The notes under the pieces: model-generated | What the model saw: the letters and a program-made list of their open reading frames with translations, nothing else | Database searches by the model: none | Told to the model about the DNA's origin: nothing | Made by a program: the position numbers and the translations under genes | Shown here: positions 32,725 through 44,829 of the stretch, in pieces | How positions within the stretch are numbered: the first letter of the stretch is position 1 | Layout of the letters: every line of letters starts with the position of its first letter | Assembly: GCA_012064385.1 (NCBI GenBank) | Contig: QRDG01001356.1 | Coordinates: 775,660-839,659, forward strand | Source: Puccinellia tenuiflora | Taxonomy: Eukaryota; Streptophyta; Magnoliopsida; Poales; Poaceae | DNA length: 64,000 nt | Direction of reading: 5' to 3'

Positions 32725-33222
32725 CTATGTTACATGGTACGGGGATACGAATACGGGGATACGGATACGGCGATATGAGAAAACGGCATTTTCTGAAAAT
32801 AGAGTTACGGAGATACGGCGAGTATATGTATAAATACATAATAAAATTCAATAGTGCACGACAGATTAAATAAAGATAACATGGAATTGAAATATGACAT
32901 AAATGTGCCACATTGAAAGCCGCGGCGTCAAGCTTCAGATGCTTCGTCAAGGCTCGGCTAGAGGATTCCAGTTGATTAGGTTTTAAATCCATCTAGCAGG
33001 CCTTCCTAATTCCTATGGGCTATCGATGGAGTGAGAGCCTGTACGTATCCCTCTGTATACCATGCGTTTCCCACCGTATCCAGAATTCTTTTCTTTATTT
33101 TTAATTCGAAAAAATGAGATACTCCGGGATACACGTATCCCACGCGTATCCTTGAGTATCCCCGTCCTGGTGCAGTGTCCTGCACCGATACGGCACCTCT
33201 GTGGCGTATCCCTGCAACGTAG
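32725..33222. mobile_element. hAT-type MITE nested in the Pack-MULE, 498 bp
   Basis: Ends are CTATGTTACATGG and, inverted, CTACGTTGCAGGG. The 8-bp duplication CCTGGCGC is exact (32717-32724, 33223-33230). Internal GGGATACG motifs repeat at both ends. Removing it joins two captured GC-rich blocks. Confidence 0.88.
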
Positions 33223-33887
33223 CCTGGCGCACGGAGTGGATAGCGGCGACACAGACCACGGTTCAGGTGACTTCTCCCCATCTCCCGAAGCGCCTCCTCT
33301 CCCCTTCGTCCTCCTCATGACTGGTGCCGTTCAATCGGGGAGGAGCCACCGGGGGTCCCGGTGCGCGCTCCATACTGCCGGACTCGATCCCGATCACCGC
33401 GGCAGCCTCACCCGCCTCCGGTCGCGCGGATCGTCCGCCATCGAGATCCCGACCACGTCCGCCGCGCCGTCCTCCGCCAGGCCGTAGCACGACCGCGCCG
33501 CCCTCCCGCCGCCTCACCGCCACCTTCGCATACCTCCCACCGTCTCACGGACTGAAAACATCGCTCGATCTCCTGTGCTCCTACAGAGATAGGGTACCTC
33601 CTGGATGGGGAACACGGGGCGGCTGCTCGGGGAAAAAAGCTCGCGCGACCCTTCTTCGCCGACATCGCGCGCCAGATGCTCACTGGGATCGCAATGGAAG
33701 AGCAGGAGGCGGAGCACGGCCAGCCGGACCGGTGCCGAAGGCGCGGTGCAGGAGGAGGTCGGGTGGAGAGACAGAGGAGGAAGAAGGTGGGTCTGTGACA
33801 CAAACTAGTGGGCCCCACCGGCCAGTCTGACTAAAAGGGCCTAACAGTTGTGTCTCTAGACTTTGAATAAAAAAGCAGGATTAAGGG

Positions 33888-34295
33888 CGGAAATTCAAAA
33901 CGTGCCCGGGCTCACATGCTCCCCCGATATTTTTCGAGAGCACAAAAAAAATTGAAAACTTTTCAAAAAAATGAAAAAAATCATGCACGTATCTGACCAT
34001 GGTCCGCACCATCGTGAAAATTTTCACACCGAAATGTCACGGTATGCGCCCTGGGAAAAAATGACAAAATTCTGACAAGAAATTCAAATTTTCGGATCTC
34101 ATATGCTGTCAGAAATTTGTCATTTTCGTCCAGGGCACATACGATGACATTTCGGTGCGAAATTTTTCACGGCGATGCGGACCATGGTCAGGTACGTGCA
34201 TGATTTTTTTCGCATTTTTTGAAAAGTTTTTTATTCTTTACATTTTTTCGAAAATACCGGGAGCTGGTGAGCCCGAGAGCAGAAACGCCGCTCCC
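33888..34295. mobile_element. Mutator-type foldback MITE nested in the Pack-MULE, 408 bp
   Basis: The two halves are an almost complete inverted repeat (for example ACCATGGTCCGCA near 34000 and its inverse near 34180). The 9-bp duplication GATTAAGGG is exact (33879-33887, 34296-34304). Non-coding; would form a long hairpin transcript. Confidence 0.88.
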
Positions 34296-34509
34296 GATTA
34301 AGGGGGCTTTTTTTGCAAAAATATTACTGCTGGAGACCCGTCAACTTAGTGCCACGCAACAAATACGGCCCTATACAAGCTGCGGTGACCTTCGATGACA
34401 CACGCGAACGTATCCAGTGACCGTATTTTGCGTATCGCGATGTACGGTGATAACGACGAGTAATTGCCTCAAGTTCAGTGATGTCCGATGAATTTTACTC
34501 TTTCTAAAT

Positions 34510-35199
34510 ATTGATTGACACACTGTTCATAATGGTGCAAATACGTCCATTTTGAAGGTTTGAATGCCTACGGAAATACTATACCATGTGAATGAAGATC
34601 CAAATTTTGCTCTTGCCTTCAAGATGTCGCTATAAGGATAATACCCTCTCATAATTTGAGCACATTGGGAATCCGAATTAGCTATAAGCCTCCAAACTTG
34701 TTTAGCTAGCATAGCTAGATTAGAGAATGAAAGTCCCTAAAACCCAAACCATCATTCCTTCTTTGGGGTACATAAGTTCCACCAAGCCTATCAATGCATT
34801 TTCTTGCCTTGCTCATCATCACCCCACCAGAATTGGGCAATGCCACAAGTTATCTTTTTGCATACATTCCTAGGCAACTTGAACGCATACATTGCATATA
34901 GTGGAATATATTGGGCTACAACCTTCAAGAGAATTACTTTACCCCCTGTCGACAATTGTTTGTCCTTCCAGACTTTAGTGTGTTGCATTACTCTCAAAAA
35001 ATGCATAAAGAAGTTTCTCAGATCAACCCCTACAAATGATGGTAAACCAAGATATTTATGAGAAAGGGCTTTCAGTATTTATATTCAAAGAATTTCATAT
35101 TTCCACTAAATCACCCAATCTGGGTTTATTATAAATATTAAGTACTAGCGGAAATAAGATTGAATTATTTATTTCTTCTTTCAAGAGAATCTAGGAATG
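34510..35199 (-). mobile_element. LINE reverse transcriptase C-terminal part
   Basis: On - the translation gives KYLGLPSFVGVDLRNFFMHF, VWKDKQLSTGGKVILLKVV, AQFWWGDDEQGKKMHW, AMLAKQVWRLIANSDSQCAQ and ILKARAKFGSSFTWYSI. This is the standard motif order of plant LINE RT ends. It joins 43948-44820 once the gypsy element is removed and leads into 30500-31760 once the Pack-MULE is removed. Confidence 0.85.
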
Positions 35200-35204
35200 A
35201 TCCT

Positions 35205-36603
35205 TGATACGTCGTAAACGTATCTAGTTTTCCAAACACTTTGCTATTGTTTTGCCTCTGATTATTAATGAATTTGTTTGGAACTAACCCGAACTGACGC
35301 TGTTTTCAGCAGAATTGCATTTGATGTCTTTCTTTTGTGCAGGGTTCAGAAGTTCGCGGAAAATTCCAGAAAAATTATAAAAAGAATTTTTGAAGAAGAA
35401 TAAGCCTCGGAAGCGGAAGACCCCGAAGGGGGGCCACCCCAGGAGTAGGGGCGGGCCCCACCCGCAGGTGGCCCCTAGGCCGCGGCAGGGGGCGCCCCTG
35501 CCCCTGAGACCTCCTCTGGCGATCCCCCTTCGCTTATAAGCTCCCTCTCAACCTAAAATGACGAGCCCCCGAACACTTTTTCCAGAAACCTTACGGAGCT
35601 CCGCCGCCAACACGAACCCTAAATTCGGGGTCCAGGATCGTTGTTCCGGCACCCTGCCGGAGTGGAGATCGCCGCCATCGTCACCGCCAACGCCTCTCCA
35701 TCAACCATCCATGTCGTCCCCCTCCATGTGTGAGTAGTTTCCTGCTATAGGAAAGGGGATGGAAGGGATTGAATAAGATTGCTCATGTAATTCGATGCCA
35801 AATTGTTAGGGCACGATGCCTAGTATCCTCTATTTGTGTTAATCATCGTTGGTGCAACTAGTTATGCTTAATGCTTGTCACTTTGGGCCCGGGTGCCATG
35901 TTTTCAGATCTGAACACTTATGTTTGCATGAGTATAATTGTTGTTTGGATCCTATCTACTAGTTGTATGCACTTGTTGTCAACCGGAACTGGAGACCCCG
36001 AGTGACAGAAATGGGGACATCGATGGGAATGGTTAGCAACTCGAGGGTTACATGTATTCATTGTGTGTTAATGCTTTGATCCGGTGTTCTAGTAAAAGGA
36101 ACACCTTAATTTCCATTTGTTCCTTAATTGGCCCGGCTGAAACTGGATGGCAAGACAAAAGATGTCGTGCAAGTTCTTATTGTAAGCACGTACGGCTAAA
36201 TTAGGAATACATGCCTATGACTGTTTGATACTTGGATGCTATTTATATATTTATTTGCTTCGTGCTTAGTTATGTTCATTTCATGAGCTATCTTATTCAT
36301 GCAACGCCCGTCTATCTGTCCCTATGCCTACGGTGTTTTAATCCCGCTATTTACAATCATTACTTTTACCGTCATCGTTGCTGTCTTTATTTTATTACCG
36401 CTGTTACTATTCTACTGCTGCCATCAAATCACTGTTACTACTGATAAATTGCTTCGAGAGAAATCCTTTTCAGGTGTGGTTGAATTGACAACTCAACTGC
36501 TAAGGCTTATAAATATTCTTTGGCTCCCCTTGTGTCAAATCAATAAATTAGGGTCAAACTACCCGCGAAGACTGTTGCGATCCCCTACACTTGTGGGTCA
36601 TCA
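35205..36603 (+). repeat. 5' LTR
   Basis: TG...CA ends, 1,399 bp. It contains a GC-rich segment (35400-35530) followed by CTTATAAGCTCCC, the likely TATA region, and a leader that includes AACCCTAAATTCGGGG. Confidence 0.93.
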
Positions 36604-36614
36604 AGACTATTTTC

Positions 36615-36632
36615 TAGCGCCGTTGCCGGGGA
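36615..36632 (+). other. Primer binding site, tRNA-Asp type
   Basis: TAGCGCCGTTGCCGGGGA lies 11 bases after the LTR and matches, with one mismatch, the complement of the 3' end of plant tRNA-Asp (TGGCGCCGTTGCCGGGGA). Confidence 0.75.
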
Positions 36633-36694
36633 GCATAGCTCTATTTATAAGTTCACCTGGGAGTTTTTCTGTCTGCTGTAATTTACTCTTCATC

Positions 36695-38403
36695 ATGAAG
36701 GGTAAGCGAGATCCTAAGTTTCCAATACTACCTTCCACCACAAGGAAAGGTACTGCTCTGAAGTCAAAAGCTACTCTTGATTTACCTACTGTTTTAAGTC
36801 AACTTCTTACACCACCTGTTAGCGCTCGTCCTACTGTTGATGCTTTGCTTTCTGAGTCTGCTACTGCTTCTGATGAATTTGATGATGCTTCTGCTGTGCT
36901 TGATGATGCTGGTTCTTTAGGCCCCTTTTTAGAATCTCTTGTCACTAGGTCTAAAGAAATTACAATGCTCAATGAAAATCTTACTACACCTGTTAGCTCT
37001 CCTGATCTATATAATTATGAGAGTAGGTATCCTGATGATTCCTACATTGATGTTAATGATGAGTTTATTAGACAATATATGGATTGTTCTGCTTCTAAAG
37101 ATCCTGATGTTTTGAGGAAATTGCTTGAAAAGCATGCTGTTAAGAATTATTTTACACCTGATCCTTAGTTTGCTACCTCTCCCATATGCATTAAAGATGA
37201 TGATTTAATTTCTCTGTTGATCTTTCACTCATATCTAATGTTGAATCTGGTCCTTTTTGTGGAACTAAGGATGACAATGCTGTAGAACACATGAATAAAT
37301 TAGCTTCGCTTAGCCTTCTATTTTCTGATGATAAAAAGATACAGCGTTACTATTTAGTAAAGTTGTTTCCTTTCTCATTAAAAGATGATGCCAAAGTGTG
37401 GTATAATGCTTTACCTTATGGATCCATAAAAAGTCCTCATGAATTTCTTGATGTTTTCTTTGCAAAATATTTTCCCACTCACATGCAGCATGAGGCTTTG
37501 CAGAGAATTTTCAATTTCAGACAATTGGAGGATGAGCATCTCCCTAAAGCTTGGGGGAGATTCGGATCATTACTCAGGGCTCGGCCAGGGCATGATATTC
37601 CGAAGAATGAACTCCTTGATATATTTTATAATGGACTAACTATTGAATCTAGGACATACCTAGATAGCTGTGCTGGTTGTGTTTTCAGGAAAAGGACTGT
37701 AGATGAAGCTGAAGAACTAATGGCTAAGATTGCTAAAAATCATGATGAATGGAGCATTACTGAACCTCCTCCATTACCAACTCCGAAGAAAAGGGGAGTG
37801 CACTTCCTAAACCCAGAAGATATGCAAGAAGACAAAAGATCTATTAAGGAAAAAGGTATTAGAGCTGAAGATGTGAAGAATTTACCTCCAATTGAAACTT
37901 TATGTGAGCCTACCACTCACCCACCTATGGTACAGGTACACTCTCTTCATAATTTTACTGTTAATGATATTCCTTATAGTAAGCCTCCTAGTCAGTGTTT
38001 GGATGAATTTGATAACTTTATTGTTAAACAAACTCATTTTAATATGCAAATTCAAGAACAATTAAATGATAACACCCTGGTTATTAAAAATTTGCATTCT
38101 GTCTTGGAGAAAACTGCTAATGATGTCAAAGGTCTTGTTAAGCATTTTCATATGGTCCAAACTCAACTTGAACAAATTACTAAAGTGCAAAAAGACTTGC
38201 TTGCTGGAATTCCTACACAAAGTAATAAACAAACTTGTGGTGTTTTAACTAGAGGAGGTATCTCTACTCAAGATCCTCTTTATCCTGAGGGACATCCTAA
38301 AATAATTGAACAAGAATCTCAACTGGTTGAAAATAATATTACTAGTTCCCCTAAAAAGAAAAAGAAAAGGAAGAAACATAAAGAATTAGCTAGGAGAAGC
38401 TAG
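36695..38403 (+). pseudogene. gag of the RT-less gypsy element
   Basis: ATG at 36695 (MKGKRDPKFPILPSTTRKG). The N-terminal part ends at a TAG (37166-37168). A frameshift near 37215 follows, after which VDLSLISNVESGPF leads into the long frame to 38403. The retrotransposon gag domain is clear (VKLFPFSLKDDAKVWYNALP, FRQLEDEHLPKAWGRF, YNGLTIESRTYLDSCAGCVF). The C-terminal part is a predicted coiled coil and a lysine-rich end (SSPKKKKKRKKHKELARR). Gag forms the particle; no zinc knuckle was seen. Broken, so this copy cannot make full gag. Confidence 0.85.
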
Positions 38404-38407
38404 TAAT

Positions 38408-39360
38408 ATGGAACTTGATAAAGAACCTACAAGTAATAATTCTAATGTTGTCTCTAATTCGGATGCTGAAACTGAAAGTGGTAATGAGCATGATAATGAT
38501 ACTAATGAGCTTGAAGAACAGGAGGAGGAGACTGCACCTCCTGTTCCTAAAAAACAAGGTAAAGTGAGAGAGAGCCATGGGTGCAAAAACCCATGCCTTT
38601 TCCACCTAAATCTCATAAGGCTAAGGAAGAAGAACACTATAATAAATTCTGTGAATGGATAAAGCCCCTCTTTTTGCAAATTCCTTTGACAGATGCTATT
38701 AAGTTGCCTCCCTATTCAAAATATATGAAAGACATTGTTACTAATAAAAGAAAAATCCCTAATGAAGAAATCTCCACTATGCTTGCTAATTACTCTTTCC
38801 ACGGCAAGATTCCTAAAAAGCTTGGTGATCTAGGTATACCTACTATTCCTTGCTCCATTAAAAATAATTATGTTAGAACTGCTTTATGTGATCTTGGTGC
38901 AGGAGTTAGTGTTATGCCATTTTCTCTTTATAAGAGACTTTTATTAGATAAGCTTATTCCTACTGATATTTCCCTACAAATGGCTGATAAGTCCACTGCT
39001 GTGCCCATTGGTATCTGTGAGGATGTTCCTGTTAAAGTTGCTAACTGTTTAATCCTAACTGACTTTGTGGTATTGGAAATGCCTGAAGATGATAATATAT
39101 CTATTATTCTTGGGAGGCCTTTTCTTAATACTGCAGGGGCTGTTATTGATTGCAATAAAGGAAAAGTTACTTTTAACGTTGATGATAAAGAATACACGGT
39201 GTACTTTCCAAAGAAGATCAATACCAAAATTGGTTTGAACTCCATTGAGAATATTGAATCCATCAAGATTGGAACTATTGATTGTCCTATTCATACACAT
39301 TCAAGAAAATATGAAACTCTCATGATTGGGACAATTCTTATTCAATATGAGGTAACTTGA
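38408..39360 (+). pseudogene. Aspartic protease (retropepsin-like) of the gypsy element
   Basis: An acidic linker (38408-38575) runs into VQKPMPFPPKSHKAKEEEHY and the conserved FCEWIKPLFLQIPLTDAI, with one base missing near 38575 that shifts the frame. The protease core is PCSIKNNYVRTALCDLGAG then VSVMPFSLYKRL, with ISIILGRPFLNTAGAVID downstream, typical of gypsy proteases. The active-site triad reads D-L-G where D-S/T-G is usual, as in many Athila-like grass copies. The frame ends at 39360 with no RT after it. Confidence 0.8.
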
Positions 39361-42300
39361 TTGTCTGTTGAATATTGAATAATTTATGTCAAATAAATTT
39401 GGTGTGGTAGCAAGACTTGATCAACCTTGCTAACAAACCAACTTTAGCAACATAAAGATATCAAGATTCATTAAATTTTCTTCTATTGCTCATCTTTAAT
39501 TTTTCTGTAATTTTTATTTCTTGCTTAGTTTTTCCTTTATAAATACCATTATCCTGTTTTATTAGCTTATTTTGATCTCATTTAAGTTCCTCTGTAAAAG
39601 TTTTTGAAAAATTCAGAAAAATTACATGAATTTTATTATTTTTAAAGAGACACAAGAGTGCTTGGGGCTGACCTGGGGGACACCCCAGGGGCACAGGCGG
39701 GTCCCACCCGCAAGTGATACCTTGGCCGCGGCCAAGGGCCGCCTGTGCCCCCTGGAGGGCCCCACCAGGTGAGCTGCCTCCCACACACTCCCTCTCTCTC
39801 TCTCTCTCAAAATCACTCCCCCATTGCTCAAACCCGAGTTTTTGTTCTTGAGTGCTGGGATTTTTTATCTCTTTGTTCAGCCCATTATTCTTGCTGAAAT
39901 TTGGAGCAAATCCTCTCCGGTATGTGACTCCTTCACTCCTCCAATTAGAATCTTGAATGGTTTTGTATAAGTTGAGTATTTTGCTGTTGTTTATGACTTT
40001 GAGTATGAACTTGCATGCTTGATTTGTGACTTGTTAGATGGATTTGATGCATGTACTAGTTGATATTGAGTTGTAGGAATAGTCTAATGCACTTCCTATT
40101 TTTTATTTTCAAGTTTTATGAGGTTTGTTGAAAATTTTCAGAAAAGGAAGAACATGCCTAAGTTCAATTTAGGTGGGATCTTTAAGAAGAAGGAGCCCTC
40201 TTCTCGTCGAGAAATGAGAGGGTCAAGTTCTAATGCACCAATGAGGCCTTCATATAATGAAGATTTGGAGCCACTTGGTGTTATTGTGCTTGCTCGAGAG
40301 ACGGATGTGCGTTCATCGGTATACCCATGTTATGAATTTCTACAAGCTGCAGGGACGGATATTCATTTCCCAAGGAGGTGCCGCATGAATACCTCGCATC
40401 ATTAGTCCCTGAGGAGGAACCGGAGGAGGAGCCACAGGATATGCAGTGGCAGCCACAGACGGGTACTAACTGGGGCGTGCCACCACCATGGTAGATGAGC
40501 CTCACTTAGGCCAAAAGCCTAATCTTGGGGGAGTACGTATCTCTCACTGGCACCTTTTTACTATTTTCACTTAAATGCTTTATGTCGGTGTGTTCATCAT
40601 TCCTTTGTGTATCCGTTGGTGTGTTCCTTTTGGTTTCTTTTCGCTCTTTTCATTTTGCTCAGTCGCCTTAGTTGTTCTTTTTGTTTATTAATCAAAAACC
40701 CAAAAAGATTTCCTCTTTGTTTGCCTCTTCTTTCTCATAATCAAAAAGACCAAAAATATTTTATTTTGTTTCTTGTTTGTTTGTTTTCTACTTCGTTTTT
40801 AGTCGCTTCTTTCCAAATTGAAAACAGCAAAAAGATTTCTCTTCTAGTTCTGCGTTATTCCTTTCGCTATTCGAAAAACACAAAAATATTTTCTCGTCTT
40901 CTTCGTTTTGTAGTTGTTTCAGAGTTCAACCAGTGTTTGTGACGACACTTGCACATTTTTATTATTTCCATATCTTTCGGTTATGCAAGCGTCTATGCAA
41001 TAATGATGATATTTGGCGACGCGGATTTGATGAGGAAATTCGGTATGAACTCTATTTGTTTTCATTTTTGTACAGATGCTTATCCTCATGCTCATGTTTT
41101 AGTTTTCTATGGTAGAATGTTGCGTAGATGATATTACTTAGTTTTTATGGATTCCTATGCTTAGCCTCAACTTGTTAAGAGTGGATAATTTGTCATGTAG
41201 ACGTGAGTATGTTTTTCATTGTTTATAATATGGTATGGTGAAGTGAGATCCTCCTCCAAAAGATTTATTTGGATTGACTTGGCACATGTTCACACATGTA
41301 AAAGACTAAAATAAAGTCTGTTAAGCCTTGACGGTTTATTGTGCTTAGAATTGTAGTATCACTCTTATGCTTTATTCATTAATTGATTTTGTCGCAAAGC
41401 ATGATTATGACAATAGTGCTCTTGATCGGTCGCTCCCGAGTCTTTTGCTAGCCTCCATTTGCACTGGGTGTAATTGTCCATCCGTGCATCCATTTTCCTT
41501 AAGCCAAAGTATTCCATTTGAGTCCACTATATCTTCCTACATATGGTATTTCACCGCCATTCCAAGTAAATTTGTCATGTGCTACCTTTAAATCATTCAA
41601 AAAAATGCTTCTTTTTATGTCTCTGTTTTTAGCTCATGAGGAAGCAGTAGAGGGCTAGATATAACTTGTGACAAGCAAGGTCATTTCCCCCTTTTCCACC
41701 CGGTGTTGATGGATTACGTCTTCACTTGAATCAACCCGAGAGCAGCTTAAGCAAAATATAAATATAACTCACCATTCTCCTCCGCGCAATGCAAAATCTG
41801 AGAAATCAGCTCAAACATTGGATAGTGGTGAAACCAAGGAGAAAGAGGAGCGTACTCGCTCCTCTAAAGAACCAGCTGCTCTCACAAGTCTAAAAGCCTT
41901 GCTTGTTATGAGGGACTAGATAGCCTCTCTGTTGTGAAATCGTTGACGAAAGCATGCATCTCTCAAAACTGTTTTACTTCTGCTTATAAAAATAAAAAGC
42001 TCTAGCACATGATTAATCTCTGCTTCCCTCTGCGAAGGGCCTTTCTTTTATATATTAATGTTGAGTCATCACCCTTCTTTGAGCACCATCTTATAGAGCA
42101 TTGATGTCATTCTGAGTATAACGTGCTTTGTCCCAAAGTTTTAATGATTGGAGCATGTTTGAGATACTTCTCAATTCCGATAACTTTACATCTAGTCACC
42201 GTTTAATGTCTCAAGAGGTGCCCGGCATTTATGTTTTGCCCCACAAAAGGGGCAAGCGAGAGATCACTTTACCATGCCTAGTTATATGCATTGCAACGGT

Positions 42301-42542
42301 GCTATTTGTTTGCATGTTTAAATTATTACTTGTTAGCATATTGTGAGTTTTGCATAAGTCTTCATGATTGCTTTAGTTCTATTGTTTTTGTAACTTCTCT
42401 CTTGTGCTTATTAAAATACTGATCATGGTTTAAACTTCTATGCTCTAAATGAAGCAAATGTGTTTGTCAAAGTTTCTTTTATCGCGTCCAGTTTGTCAAC
42501 TGAATTGCTTGAGGACAAGCAATAAGCTAAGCTTTGGGGAGC
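39361..42542 (+). other. 3' internal region without RT; LTR-like block and a small frame
   Basis: Segment 39590-39800 resembles the GC-rich promoter part of the element's own LTR: AAAATTCAGAAAAATTAC, then GACACCCCAGGGGCACAGGC and GGCCGCGGCCAAGGG. After it, 40118-40405 can encode MRFVENFQKRKNMPKFNLGG then IFKKKEPSSRREMRG and so on. The rest is AT-rich and non-coding, ending in a purine-rich AAGCTTTGGGGAGC before the 3' LTR (polypurine tract, 42529-42542). Confidence 0.55.
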
Positions 42543-43942
42543 TGATACGTCGCAAACATATCTAATTTTCCAAACACTTTGCTATTGTTTTGCCTCTGAT
42601 TATTAATGAATTTGTTTGGAACTAACCCGAACTGATGTTGTTTTCAGCAGAATTGCATTTGGTGTCTTTCTTTTGTGCAGGGTTCAGAAGTTCGCGGAAA
42701 ATTCCAGAAAAATTATAAAAAAGATTTTTGTAGAAGAATAAGCCTTGGAAGCGGAAGACCCCGAAGGGGGGCCACCCCAAGAGCAGGGGCGGGCCCCACC
42801 CGCGGGTGGCCCCTAGGCCGCGGCAGGGGGGGCGCCCCTGCCCCTGGGACCTCCTCTGGCGATCCCCCTTCGCTTATAAGCTCCCTCTCGACCTAAAACG
42901 ACGAGCCCCCGAACACTTTTTCCAGAAACCTTACGGAGCTCCGCCGCCATCACGAACCCTAAATTCGGGGTCCAGGATCACTGTTCCGGCACCCTGCCGG
43001 AGTGGAGATCGCCACCATCGTCACCGCCAACGCCTCTCCATCAACCATCCATGTCGTCCCCCTCCATGTGTGAGTAGTTCCCCTGCTGTAGGCAAGGGGA
43101 TGGAAGGGATTGAATAAGATTGCTCATGTAATTTGATGCCAAATTGTTAGGGCACGATGCCTAGTATCCTCTATTTGTGTTAATCATCGTTGGCAACTAG
43201 TTATGCTTAATGCTTGTCACTTTGGGCCCGGGTGCCATGTTTTCAGATCTGAACACTTACGTTTGCGTGAGTATAATTGTTGTTTGGATCCTATCCACTA
43301 GTTGTATGCAGTTGTTGTCAACCGAAACCGGAGACCCCGAGTGACAGAAACGGGGACATCGATGGGAATGGTTGGCAACTCGAGGGTTACATGTATTCAT
43401 TGTGTGTTAATGCTTTGATCCGGTGTTCTATTAAAAGGAACACCTTAATTGCCATTTGTTCCTTAATTGGCCCGGCTGAAACCGGATGGCAGGACAAAAG
43501 ATGCCGTGCAAGTTCTTATTGTAAGCACGTACGGCTAAATTAGGAATACATGCCTATGACTGTTTGATACTTGGATACTATTTATATATTTATTTGCTTC
43601 GTGCTTAGTTATGTTCATTTCATGAGCTGTCTTATTCATGCAACGCCCGTCTATCTGTCCCTATGCCTACGGTGTTTTAATCCCGCTGTTTACAATCATT
43701 ACTTTTACCGTCATCATTGTTGTCTTTATTTTATTACCGCTGTTACTATTCTACTACTACCATCAAATCACTGTTACTACTGATAAATTGCTTCGAGAGA
43801 AATCCTTTTCAGGTGTGGTTGAATTGACAACTCAACTGCTAAGGCTTATAAATATTCTTTGGCTCCCCTTGTGTCGAATCAATAAATTAGGGTCGAACTA
43901 CCCGCGAAGACTGTTGCGATCCCCTACACTTGTGGGTCATCA
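42543..43942 (+). repeat. 3' LTR
   Basis: 1,400 bp, collinear with 35205-36603 and ending in the same GGGTCATCA. Scattered single-base changes separate the two. Confidence 0.93.
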
Positions 43943-43947
43943 ATCCT

Positions 43948-44820
43948 CAAAGTAAAAGTGAAACTGATGGTGCAATTCTACAAAACTTAATTCCTTCTAT
44001 GCCACAAATCTTCTATTCATGCAACAAACAACTTGAACCTTCTATTCATGCAACAAACAACTTGAAAGTCCTTCTGCACACAAAACGAAAAGGGAAGAGA
44101 GGACCCCCCTGCCAAATACCTCTAGTTAGGATAAAAATATTTATCATCTATGAGTTATATCTACAGAACAACCGACTGAATAAAACATGCCATGACTAGA
44201 TCAATCGATTGACTATGAAAGCCCATTGTGTTCATCATATTTCGCAAAACTTCATTCATCCTTGTCATATTCTTTATGCATATCAATTTTAACTGTACAA
44301 ATACCATATTTACCTTTCCTCTTGTTCATTATTTTATGAATTTACTCATATGCACCAAAACATTATCTATGTATGTGGGATAATCTCCAGAAGTATCACC
44401 TTTAATATTGTGTCAAACATCTTTGAGATGATTTTATATACAACATTACATAGAGATATATATCCGAATTGTGAATTTGTGATACATCTTCTGGTGACTT
44501 TTTTTTTTTGGATTAATACCACCATGATTTCGTTTCAGCCTTGAGGGGTATGTTTATCATTCATTGATTTGAGAAATGCTTGTGTAATGTCATCTCCCAC
44601 AGGGGGGCCAAAATTTCTTGTAAAAGAGTGCCTGAAAACTCTGGGCCCGGTGCCTTTTAAGTCACCAATAAAAACATATTTTCTAACTCCATCAATCAAG
44701 AACGGTGCAATTGGTATCTCATTCATATCCGTAGTAACCTTCGGTGAAATTTTATCCAATAAAATGGACATGTCCCATCGATCTCTCAAGTAAACAAATT
44801 AGAGAAATAACCAGTAATTA
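43948..44820 (-). mobile_element. LINE reverse transcriptase core (dead)
   Basis: On - the translation gives ILLDKISPKVTTDMNEIPIA, FIGDLKGTGPRVFRHSFTRNF, VGDDITQAFLKS and SLCNVVYKIISKM. These correspond to the LINE RT motifs P..D.....KAPG.DG...F and ISLCNV.YK. Stops follow. It continues into 34510-35199 across the gypsy insertion. Confidence 0.75.
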
Positions 44821-44829
44821 ACAATTCAA

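Larger units (their letters stand above)
31775..34500. mobile_element. Pack-MULE-like element, 2,726 bp, with captured GC-rich DNA
   Basis: The long inverted repeats begin GAGTAAAATCCATCGGACATC (left) and GAGTAAAATTCATCGGACATC (right, inverted) and share about 100 bp, including CGTACATCGCGATACGCAAAA. The 9-bp duplication TTTCTAAAT is exact (31766-31774, 34501-34509). Inside are GC-rich blocks (32160-32720 and 33230-33830) unlike the surroundings, with long frames in several directions. They are probably captured gene pieces, but I could not identify the source. Two MITEs have inserted into it. Confidence 0.88.
35205..43942 (+). mobile_element. Complete Ty3/gypsy-type LTR retrotransposon lacking RT, 8,738 bp
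   Basis: LTRs lie at 35205-36603 and 42543-43942, each TGATACGTCG...GGGTCATCA. The 5-bp duplication ATCCT flanks the element (35200-35204, 43943-43947). It encodes gag and an aspartic protease only; no RT, RNase H or integrase was found between 39360 and 42543. It must rely on proteins of a full relative, so it is a non-autonomous family. Several differences appear in the first 60 bases of the LTRs, so the insertion is not recent. Confidence 0.93.

Noticed and set aside
31938..33830. Multiple frames in the Pack-MULE
   Set aside because: Several strands stay open at once in GC-rich DNA and two MITEs interrupt them; no single frame could be supported as a gene.
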